Shown: in pieces, positions 21,876-30,694 of the stretch
Position numbering within the stretch: position 1 is the first letter of the stretch
How the letters are laid out: every line of letters begins with the position of its first letter
Program-made: the position numbers and the translations under genes
Origin: Rebecca billardiae RCC1528
Lineage: Eukaryota; Haptophyta
Direction of reading: 5' to 3'
Assembly (NCBI GenBank): GCA_965240325.2
Contig: OZ251238.1
Location: forward strand, 248,001-312,000
DNA length: 64,000 bases
The notes under the pieces: generated by a model
The model's input: only the letters and a program-made list of their open reading frames with translations
Told to the model about the DNA's origin: nothing
Database searches by the model: none

Positions 21876-21990
21876 GGCCGCCACTACTCTTGCACTACCG
21901 CCGGCACCCGCACCAGCGGGCCGAAGCCTCCATTTTACCGCACGTTTTGGCTGATGTCGCCGCGGGAGCCGTTATTGGGCTCTCGTTCGG

Positions 21991-22915
21991 CGACGGCTTC
22001 ATGGGCGGTGACCGTTGGCGGGCGTCAGTCAATCTCGCCTGCCTGAGCTGTGTGCGTCTCTTATTCTTAGTTGGGCAGCGCAGGCATCCTCAGCGGCCAG
22101 GGCGACGACTTCCTCAACGGCCAGGGCGACGACTTCCTCAACGGCAAGGGCGACTACTTCCGCAACTCGGCAAGACCAAGGCCGCGCACACCGGCCAGGG
22201 CGACCCCATCCACCATCTGCACCACGGCATCCGCAACTCGAACACGGCCTCAGAACGTCGACGCGTACAAGTACATGATGGCCAAGGCCGGCGACGACTG
22301 CAAATACTACAGCGGCATCCCTGGGCACCTACTGCCTCCGTGTGATCTGACGAGCATCGGCGACGACTAGGTCCTCACCCGCGGCCAACGCGCTCACACC
22401 CTCTGTCTCCAATCAGTACTTCAACAGACGAATCAGGAGAGCTGCTGCGCCCGCCTCGTGCATGTGTCTTTAAATCATATAGAACTATAGTAAACTTCCG
22501 GCGGCGGCGCTACCAGCCTACCATCGGCATCGGCGACGGCTTCATGGGCGGTGACAGTTGGCGGGCGTCAATCTCGCCTGCCTGAGCTGTGTGCGTCTCT
22601 TATTCGTATAGTAATTATAAACTGTATACTGGTAGCTGCTAGCAGAATTAAAACAGGCCCCGGCCAATTCAATGACTCGACATCACTAATAACGACAGCA
22701 TATATGATGCAGTCTCCTCAACCTTCCTTAGGCGGCGCTACCATCGGCGACGGCTTCATGGGCGGTGACAGTTGGCGGGCGTCAATCTCGCCTGCCTGAG
22801 CTGTGTGCGTCTCTTATTCTTAGTAAACTGTACTGTGTGCGTCTCTTATTCTTAGTAAACTGTAATCTCGCCTGCCTGAGCTGTGTGCGTCTCTTATTCT
22901 TAGTAAACTGTGTCT
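21991..22915 (+). repeat. cluster of ~75-bp repeats ending in cttattcttagtaaactg
   Basis: The unit cgacggcttcatgggcggtg ... ctgcctgagctgtgtgcgtctcttattc occurs at 21991, 22534 and 22748, and its tail alone is repeated twice more (about 22831 and 22864). The last copies end with ttagtaaactgta. The same end sequence appears at 24172-24187. Repeated tails of this kind are common at 3' ends of retroposons, but no retroposon enzyme is present. Confidence 0.8.
22071..22370 (+). CDS. small reading frame with 24-bp tandem repeats
   Basis: A 99-codon frame begins inside the tail of the first repeat unit. It contains three tandem 8-residue units (GQGDDFLN, GQGDDFLN, GKGDYFRN) at 22092-22163 and ends in a natural-looking segment (VDAYKYMMAKAGDDCKYY...) with TAG at 22368. 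It may be the 3' end of a gene or an element-borne frame. No family recognised. Confidence 0.3.
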   Translation: MGSAGILSGQGDDFLNGQGDDFLNGKGDYFRNSARPRPRTPARATPSTICTTASATRTRPQNVDAYKYMMAKAGDDCKYYSGIPGHLLPPCDLTSIGDD

Positions 22916-22932
22916 ACGTGACCACCTCCGCA

Positions 22933-23706
22933 ATGGAGTGTGGCCGCCCCGCCGCTGACCAGGCGATGCGCGGGCCGGCGGGGGAGGGGTCGACGCGGGT
23001 GCGCGCGGTGGTGGACGAGACGGCGCGACTCGTCCGCGACGTGCGCGCCTGAATCGACCCGGCCTGCAGCTTCACCGTGGATGCGTGCGTCACTGGCAAC
23101 GGTGACGTGCGCTTCAAGGTGTTCGTGTCAGGCAACTCCCCTGGGGACGTGGACGGTGCGGCGACCCCACAGGGCGGGGCTGGGCGTCCGAACAGGAGCC
23201 GCGGCCCCGCCCCCAGCGCACCGGCCCGCGGGCCGGTCCCGCCTCGCAAGGGGGGGGCAGCCACGCCAGTCTCTGGTGTGCCTGGTGCTGCGAAGAGGTC
23301 CAAGAGTTGGAAGAAGAAGCACCGCGCGGACGGCTCGCTGAGGCCGGCTGCGGGTACGCGACGGGTCAATCGTGCTGACAAGGCGCGTGCGGGCCCGACG
23401 CCGCAGCTTCCCAACTCTGGCCCCTTCCGCGAGCTTGCGCCTTCGGCATCGTCGGAGCCGTCGTCGCGGCCGTCCCGCATGTCTTCGGACAGCCCAGAGG
23501 CCGAGGGCGGCCATCGCCCTCAGGGTGATGGCGCCCCGGCTGCGGCGTCTGGGCATGCGGGCGCGGCGTCGGCGACGACCAACGAGGTCGTGGGCGCGCT
23601 CTTCGCGGGCCCACTCGCCCCGATGGGGCGTGGGGCCGCGCCTGGCCCTGCTCACAAGGTGTATGTGTTCGAGGCAGGCAAAGGCTCTGTGCCACAACCG
23701 GGGTAG
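22933..23706 (+). pseudogene. element-like protein with in-frame TGA
   Basis: One frame carries strong coding bias from ATG 22933 (MECGRPAADQAMRG) to TAG ending at 23706, apart from a TGA at 23050-23052. The peptides on both sides look continuous (ETARLVRDVRA, stop, IDPACSFTVDACVTGNGDVR), and a CGA-to-TGA transition would explain it. After the first ~80 residues the protein is Pro/Gly/Arg/Lys-rich with a basic tract (RSKSWKKKHR), similar in style to nucleic-acid-binding ORF1-type proteins of retroelements. That comparison is an inference. It lies directly after the tailed repeat cluster. A 29-bp intron with gtgcgcg and ctgcag borders would not keep frame. Confidence 0.45.
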
Positions 23707-24167
23707 GTGGGCAGCCAGGGGCTGGCGGCAACCGAGAGGGGCCGCTTTCCCCCGCCCCCGCTGCTTGCGAAGGCGGCGGGGGTGCGCTGCTTGCCTCCGC
23801 GGGCGAGCAGCGCGCAGTTTACGCCGGGCATGTGGACCTGCCCACCCTTCATCTTCCAGTTCTTCCCTTCGGCTGGGGCTCGATCAGTCGACGCGGCGTC
23901 GCTCACAGCGCAGGCAGGTGTTTGGCGTGGCTGCACTCTCGAGGTGGCTGGGATACAACATCCAGGTGCAGCACCCTCCCCGTGTGGTGTCAGAGCGCGC
24001 TCTCGAGCGCGTGCCTCCGAGCGCGGGGCGGCCGCTTGCTGCAATGGCCGCCTCGATGAGGTGCGGCAACGCGCCCCTCACCTGCCTGCGCCGGTCTGTT
24101 TTGTGGCGGTGTCTTTGTGCAGTGTTGGATGGCGTTAATCACGCCTTAACCAAGTGTGCACGTTAAA
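23707..24167. other. stretch between the broken frame and the bestrophin gene
   Basis: No gene recognised; open frames lack consistent coding bias. The last ~25 bases lead into the tagtaaactgtaatct sequence shared with the repeat cluster at 22.8 kb. The whole interval 22860-24187 may therefore be one element bracketed by that tail sequence. Confidence 0.35.
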
Positions 24168-25520
24168 TCATAGTAAACTGTAATCTGTATAGCCCCTACA
24201 CTCTGGCTGCGCGGCCTCCATGGCGCGCAAGCGCGTCTCGTGCGCCTCGATCTGCTTGACCGATTGGTCCACCGTGTCGCAGTACAGCCAGAGCGGCAGC
24301 GCGTCGAAGGGCTGCTCGATCGCCGAGGCGATGTCCTCCACACCCAGCAGCAGCCACGCGACGGCCACCGACACGATCGGCGTCCCCTGCGGCCCGACGA
24401 CGGGGTACATCGCCGCGGGGATGGAGAGGCACCACAGCAGGAGGAAGCGCGAGAGGTGGTTCGTGAACGGCGTGTAGATCGGCGTGCGCATCAGCCGCTC
24501 GCACCCGCCGAGCACGTTGCACAGCATGAGGAGGCGGTCGTCCAGCGACTGGCACGCGACGGGGTTGGCGCAGCCCGCGTCGCGCGCGCGACGCACGACC
24601 GCGCTCAGCTCGTGCAGCACGTGCAGGGGGCGGCCGGCGGGTTCACAGGCGAGCAGCTCGCGGCGGAATGCCGCCGCCTCGCCCTCGCGCAGCACGCCCT
24701 CGCCGGCCGCCCACGCGAGCGCCACCTCGTCATCGAGGGCCGCGTCGATGTCCTGTCGCACGTCCGAAGCGGGCCGGTTGCGGAGGGCGATGTGCTGGTT
24801 GCCGCCGTCGTACGTCAGGTGGTACTTGAGCGTGAGGGCCAAGGTGGAGAGCAGCCGGATCGCGCGCGCGCGCTCGCTGCGCCGCGCCGGCGTGTCCGGC
24901 GGGATGACTGAGAGCATCCGACTCGCGAGGTCGCGGCACGTGTTGAGCTGCGTGCCCCAGAGCGTGCGACCCTCGACATAGCGTGCGTGGCACGTCTGGA
25001 TGCGGAAGGTGACGAGCATGCCGAGGGCGAAGGCGGAGAGCGTGTACGGCTCGAGTGGCAGCGTGATCTGGTCGGGGTGCAGCAACAGATCCCACCCGGG
25101 CTGCTCGACGTACGTCGCGTCCGCACCCTCCGCCACGCGGGTGTTGTGCTGCACGATCGCCGCTGATGCGCCCGCGACGAGCGCGAGGTCCGGCAGCAGC
25201 AGCCGCCGGAGCGTCTGCGAGCTGAGCAGGCCGGGGCCCCATTGCATGAGGTGGCGCGATGCGCGCTCGTGCTCGGACCACTCGCGAAGCGAGTAGTTCA
25301 CGTCGACGGGCGTGCTGCGCCACATGGGCCAGATGCCGCCGAGCAGACGGCCGATCGAGTGGTCACCGTCCGTGCTGCGGCAGATGAAGACGAGGCCAGC
25401 GCGATCGGTGCGCGGCCGACGTGCGAGGATTTCCTCGCGCGTCGGCGCCTTCGTCGACAGCGGCCGTCGGCCGAGCCCGCGCCGCGCGATCGCGACCGCT
25501 GTCCGCGTGCTCGTAGACAT
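24168..25520 (-). CDS. bestrophin-family anion channel, organelle-targeted
   Basis: A 450-residue, single-exon member of the bestrophin/UPF0187 family, which in algae and plants forms chloride or bicarbonate channels, often in thylakoids. The N-terminus (MSTSTRTAVAIARRGLGRRP) is Ser/Arg-rich and fits a mitochondrial or plastid presequence; an upstream in-frame Met at 25586 is less likely. Family signs include the segment after GMLVTFRIQTCHARYVEGR with a conserved Trp (LWGTQLNTCRDL), and the C-terminal block PIYTPFTNHLSRFLLLWCLS followed by LLLGVEDIASAIEQPFDALP, matching the bestrophin core that ends in an acidic/Pro-rich motif. Four main hydrophobic segments are visible. The last residues (GYTDYSLL, stop) are encoded by sequence identical to the repeat tail at 22.86 kb, so the present C-terminus may be repeat-derived. 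Confidence 0.88.
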   Translation of the reverse strand: MSTSTRTAVAIARRGLGRRPLSTKAPTREEILARRPRTDRAGLVFICRSTDGDHSIGRLLGGIWPMWRSTPVDVNYSLREWSEHERASRHLMQWGPGLLSSQTLRRLLLPDLALVAGASAAIVQHNTRVAEGADATYVEQPGWDLLLHPDQITLPLEPYTLSAFALGMLVTFRIQTCHARYVEGRTLWGTQLNTCRDLASRMLSVIPPDTPARRSERARAIRLLSTLALTLKYHLTYDGGNQHIALRNRPASDVRQDIDAALDDEVALAWAAGEGVLREGEAAAFRRELLACEPAGRPLHVLHELSAVVRRARDAGCANPVACQSLDDRLLMLCNVLGGCERLMRTPIYTPFTNHLSRFLLLWCLSIPAAMYPVVGPQGTPIVSVAVAWLLLGVEDIASAIEQPFDALPLWLYCDTVDQSVKQIEAHETRLRAMEAAQPECRGYTDYSLL

Positions 25521-25804
25521 CGCGTGCGGATCGGATCGGCGTGGCTCGCGTGCTCCGAAGGTGTGGCAGTGCGGTTCCTTCAGCACTGAGCACCGCTTGA
25601 GATCTGCGAAAAGAATATGAGATGTCGGTTCAGATCGTCATTGTCACTAAGCGGTCAGGACGAGATCTCCGATCGTCTCAGATATCACGACCACAAATCA
25701 TCTCCCAAAAGGCCAATAACACGGCGTCCCCAAGCAGTCGCATGATAAATTTTGCCGACGAAAGTCGAGAGCCAGGCAGGAGGACCCAATCTGTTTCAAC
25801 TCAC

Positions 25805-26893
25805 TCACTCGTCGGCGACGTGCACGACGACCTTGCCGTGCGCGTGGTTGCTTTTCTGCAGGTCGAAGGCCCGGCGCACGCCCTCCTGCGTGAAGGGCAG
25901 CGGGCAGGCGGGCTCGAGCACGGGCCGGAACGCGCCCTCGGCCGCAAGCTGCGCGACGCGAGCGATCTTTCCGCCCTCGGGATCGACGCCGAGCACGAAG
26001 CGCCACTTCGGCCCTTTGCCGAACGAGCTGACGAGCTGGCGCAGCGCCACGCCGCCCATCACGCGCACGAGCCCGAGCGGGCTCCTGATCTCGAAGTAGG
26101 GGTCATCGCCCATCACGATCGAGTTGTACCGCGCGCGCGGCGCAAGAGCGCGTGCGCGCCGCGCGGTCCGCCACGCGTGCTTGCCGGCGACGCAGTCGAA
26201 GACGACGGTGAACGGGCGCGCGACGTACTCGGGCAGCTCCCACCAGCGCTGTGTGCGGTAGTCAATCACGCGGTCCGCCCCCAGCTTGGTCAGCATCTCC
26301 TCCTGCGTCGACGTGGCCGCGACGTGTTCGGCGCCCCGGTGCTTGGCCAGCTGCACGAGGTGCGCGCCCACGCCGCCCGCGCCGCCCAGGATCAGGACGC
26401 GGTCGCCCCGGCGGATGAGGTCCGAGGCGAGCATCGCCGTGAGCGCGCTCGAGGGCAGCGCCGCGCCCTCGTCCGCCGACAGGTCCGGGTGCAGGTGCGC
26501 CGTGGCCGAGGCCTTCACGGCAGCAAACTCGGCCAGACCGCCGCGCGGGCCGGCGTCGCTAAACATGGCGATGACGCGGTCGCCCTCGCGGAAGCCGGCG
26601 GCGCGCGCCTCGGCCGAGAGCTCGACGACGATGCCGCTCACGTCGCCCCCGAGAACGTACGGGAAGGACTTTGGCTTCTGGAACATTGCCGCCTGGCCGG
26701 AGAGCACGCGCACGTCGCCTGGGGCGAGCGAGCACGCCAGCACGCGCAGGAGGAGCTGGCCCTTGCCGATGGTCGGGCGGGGCACGCTGGGCTCGTCGAG
26801 GAGGTGGATCGCGTGGCTCACGTCTAGACTCGCCGCGCTGCCGCTCCACTTCTGGATCGCCGCGATCGTCGCGGCGCGCATCAGGGCCGGCAT
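25805..26893 (-). CDS. MDR-family zinc-free oxidoreductase (quinone reductase-like)
   Basis: A 362-residue, single-exon member of the medium-chain dehydrogenase/reductase superfamily, near the RTN4IP1/quinone oxidoreductase branch. An N-terminal GroES-like domain (VLACSLAPGDVRVLSGQAAM, then FPYVLGGDVSGIVVELSAEA) precedes the Rossmann domain with the nucleotide loop GGAGGVGAHLVQLAKHRGA and the downstream LGADRVIDYR. The Cys ligands of zinc alcohol dehydrogenases are absent, so a zinc-independent NADPH enzyme is likely; the substrate is unknown. It is transcribed in the same direction as the bestrophin gene, 284 bp upstream of it, but there is no reason to think of an operon. The first Met opens a short hydrophilic leader; mitochondrial targeting is possible but not evident. 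Confidence 0.9.
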   Translation of the reverse strand: MPALMRAATIAAIQKWSGSAASLDVSHAIHLLDEPSVPRPTIGKGQLLLRVLACSLAPGDVRVLSGQAAMFQKPKSFPYVLGGDVSGIVVELSAEARAAGFREGDRVIAMFSDAGPRGGLAEFAAVKASATAHLHPDLSADEGAALPSSALTAMLASDLIRRGDRVLILGGAGGVGAHLVQLAKHRGAEHVAATSTQEEMLTKLGADRVIDYRTQRWWELPEYVARPFTVVFDCVAGKHAWRTARRARALAPRARYNSIVMGDDPYFEIRSPLGLVRVMGGVALRQLVSSFGKGPKWRFVLGVDPEGGKIARVAQLAAEGAFRPVLEPACPLPFTQEGVRRAFDLQKSNHAHGKVVVHVADE

Positions 26894-27494
26894 TGGCAGC
26901 CCGGGGCGCCGCGGGTGGGTAAATAAGGCTGCCGCGATTGGTTAGCGGAAACTCTTGGAAATGGCGTGGCATATCCCCTCCGCCTGGCTCGATAGCTGCT
27001 ACCACGCCACCAGTAGCTGTTGTACATAGCTCACGCGAAGTCGGATACTATTGTCGTACTACTAGGCTAAGGCAGGTGATGATCCTAACCTATACTGTGA
27101 CTCAATTGAGCCGCTGTCTATGGCAGTGTCTTCGTCCGCGCGCTGTACTTACTGTCTGTTAATCTACCGACTGCGAATCTATTGCGCTATCACTCAGAGT
27201 CTCAGACTGACGAGTGACGTCGACCAGGCGGACACTGGCTGCACAGCCTGTACCGGTAGGCGGTACGCTGCCTGCTGCGCGACCGCCTGGCCACTTACGG
27301 CGCTGCCGATCCGACCTGCGGAACCGCGACTCTGCTGTCAAGTGAGTGTCATGCTGTTGACTACGCGTAGTCCGCGGCCCTGGCGACGATAGCGATGGGC
27401 ATGCATGCTTGTGGCGATGATGATTGCTGGTAAACTCCGGAAGAATGCGGCCGGCTCCGCTGCACGGCGGCCTGCGCGCGCGGCGCGACCGCGG
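26894..27494. other. intergenic between the MDR gene and the homeobox gene 3' end
   Basis: AT content is higher than in the genes, especially 26990-27200. It should contain the MDR promoter and the 3' untranslated region of the homeobox gene. No repeat or gene recognised. Confidence 0.45.
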
Positions 27495-28114
27495 CTATCT
27501 CGCGCTGTCGGGCTGCAGGTGGGGGCGATGGTGCCCGGGTACGGGCACCGCGCCCAGCGGCGCGCCACTCTCTGCGCCGCCGACGCGCCCGGCCGCAGCC
27601 CCGGCCGCGTGCGGTCTGCACTGCACGGTCGCGCTGACGGGTCCGCTCGTCGCCGCCAGCGCGGGCGCGGGCGCGGACGTCGCCGTCGCGGAGAGCAGCA
27701 GCAGCCCGTCGACGCCATCGGCCGGGACGCAGCGCACGCCGCCCGGCGGGGCGCCCACAAAGCCCAGAGGCGCCGAGGCGTGCGGCTGCAGCGCGTGCGT
27801 CGGCAGGCCGGAGTGCGTCGCGCCCGGCGCGCCGTGGAGCATGGGCGGCGGCGCGTGCAGGTGCTGTGCGCCGCCGTGCGGCAGCTGCTGCGCGCCCGGC
27901 AAGCACGGCTGCGGCTGCTGCAGCTGCGCCATCGCGGCGCCGGCTGGGCCGTGCGCCGCGCACATGGGCGCGAGCTGAGGCGCGGGGGCTGGCGCCATCG
28001 ACATCCCGACACGCAGCCCCGAGGGCGGCACGCCAACGGGCGCGAGCGCGTACGAGCCCGCGGGCATCATCGCGTGCAGCTGCTGCGCCGGTGGCGGCGG
28101 TGGGGCCAGCGCGA

Positions 28115-28167
<53 letters not shown>

Positions 28168-30660
28168 GGTAGCAGGGCCATCGTGCCGGGCGGCAGCGGC
28201 TGCTGCCCTGCCGCCGGCTGCGCCATCATCTGCTGCGCGTGCAGCTGCTGCCCCTGCAGCTGGCGCTGCAGCTGGGCGAACTGCGCCGCGCTGAGCTGCA
28301 CCACCTGCGCACCGCCCGCGCCCGGCTGCAGCAGCAGCAGCTGCTGCTGCTGCGGCGGCGCGAGCTGCGGCAGTCCGTGCGGCATGGGCGGCGCGGGCGA
28401 TGCGCCGCCCAGCTGCTGGGGCAGCGGCGCGTGCTGCTGCTGTGGCGGCAGTGCGGGCTGCTGCTGCAGGTGCGGCGGCGGCTGCAGCGGCGGCGGCTGC
28501 TGATAGGACGGATGCGGCTGCACCTGCGCCTGCATCTGCGGCTGCAGCGCGGGCATGCCGCCGCCGCCCACGCTCACCGGCGGCGCCGCCAGCCCGCCGT
28601 GCGGCGCGGGCTGCTGAAGCCCCGCGCCCGCTGGCCGCGCACCCGCCAGCTGGTGCGAGCCCGCGACACCGTGCGCCGGCGCGCCGGCGCACTGCGCCGG
28701 CACGGCGCCGTCGATCGGCAGCAGCAGCGGCTGCCCCGCCGAGCTGCCGAGCCACTGCGCGTGACACGCAGGGTGCCGTGGCACGGACACCATGCGCGCG
28801 CCCGCCATCGCCGAGCCGACGCCGCCGGCCGCGGGCACGGCGGTGCCGGCCATCGGCCCGTGCAGCGACGGCTGCGCGCACGGCTGCGGCATGCCGAGCG
28901 GCGGCGCGGGCGGCACGGAGGCGACCGCGGCGCAGGAGAGCGCCGGGTACAGCGGCGTGGGCGCGCCCGGCGGCGCCGTCGTCGAGACCACGCTCACGCC
29001 TCCGGGGTAGTAGCCGGAGGTGATACTGGTGCGCGCGGGCGCGGGCGCGGGCGCCGGGCCCGCCGCCTGCGCAGCCGCGTGCGCGTGCGCGGCCATCTGG
29101 CACACGCCGCCCTGGTGCGGCGGCGGTGGCGCCGCGCCGTGCGCGGGCAGGGCGTACGGCTGCATCGCGGCGTAGACGAGCTGCCCCTGCGCGTGCGCGT
29201 GCGCGTGCGCGTGCAGCCCCCCGCCGAGCAGCTGCTGCGCGCCCTGGCCCTCCGCCAGCGCGAGACCGGCGCCGCCAACGCCCAGCTGCAGCAGCTGGTG
29301 CGGGGCACCGCTCGCCAGCTGCAGCTGCACCGGCAGCGGCACGCCGCCGGGCAGCTGCAGTATCAACGACGCGCCCGCCGCCCCGCCCGGCACCGCCGGC
29401 ACGGCGGCATGCTGTCCCGCCTCGTGCGCGCTGGGGGCCAGCGAGTGAAGAGGAGGCGGCACAGACGCGAGCGCCGCGCGGCTGCCGTCGTGCTGCGGCG
29501 GCGGCCGCGGCGGCCGCGGCGGGCTGTGGCGCGGCCGGGGCCCCGAGGGCGACGCGGCGGCGCGCCCCGTCGGCGAGGACGCGCCCGCGCCGCGCGAGAG
29601 CGGCTGCCCGCCCCTCGGCACCGAGAGCTCGGCCGAGCGGCTGCGGTCGTGCGCCGCGCGCCGAGGGCTGTGCGCGCCAGCCTCGCTGCCGCGGCGCGCG
29701 TCGAGGCCCAAGGCGCCGCCGTCGGCGCCGTCGGCGCCGTCGGCGCCGTCGCCCGGGCCCGCGGCCACCGGGTCGTCCGCTGCCTGCGGCGACACGCCGC
29801 GCGGCGCGTCCAGCTCGGAGGGCGGCGGCGAGGACGAGTCGCCGCCGTCGTTGAGCGCGGCGCCGTCGCCGCTGCCGCTGCCGCCCATCACGTCTCCGCT
29901 GCCGTCGCCCGATCCCGTGCCCTCCTCCTCGCCCGCCGCCTCCGCCTCCTCTGCCTCGGCCTCTTCTCGCACGGCGTGCCGCGTGTGCTCCGGGCCGATC
30001 AGCTCGCACGACGCCGTCGCGCCGCCGCGCGGGGCGCCGTCGCGCGCGGCGCGCGCGCCAGAGCCACTCGTGCGGCCGCCGCCGCTGCCGGACGCGCCTC
30101 CGAGCGGCGCGAGCAGCGTCCGCCCGGACGAGCCTGGGCCGACGGAGGCGGAGTTGAGGCCGCCGCACGAGTTGAGGTTCCACGTCGTGCTCTCGCCGCC
30201 CTTGTGCGCCACGGCTCCGTTCGACGTGAGGCGGCCGATGCCGGGAGGCGTCGGCGGCGGCCGGCCCGAGCCGCAGCCGCCGCCGCCGCCGCCGCCGCCG
30301 CCCGCCTTGGGCTTGGTCGGCTTGGGCGCGGGCGCGCTCGCGTGCTGCTCGGCGGGGCCGCACGCGCGCGCGGACGCGGTGCGCGTGCGCTTCGAGTGCG
30401 GCCCGACAATCACGGCGGAGCGGCCGCCCGAGCCTCCCGAGCCCCAGCCGCCGCTGCCGCTGCCGTGCCCGCTGCCGTCCGCCGAGCCGCTGCCGCCGTC
30501 CGCGTCGCCGTCCGCAACGTCAACGTCGGCGCCAGAGCCGCTGCCGTCCGCGTCGGCCTCAGCGCCGCTGCCCGAGCCGTCGCCGCCCGAGCCATCGCCC
30601 GAGCCGGAGCCGCCGGCCTCGCCGCTCGCGGCGTTATCGCCCGAGCCCGTGCCGCCGCTC

Positions 30661-30694
<34 letters not shown>

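Noticed and set aside
23041-23069. A 29-bp intron (gtgcgcg...ctgcag) that would remove the in-frame TGA
   Set aside because: Too short for these introns and it does not restore the downstream frame.
25521-25586. Upstream start for the bestrophin gene
   Set aside because: The extra 22 residues are hydrophilic and would bury the targeting-like N-terminus that starts at 25520.
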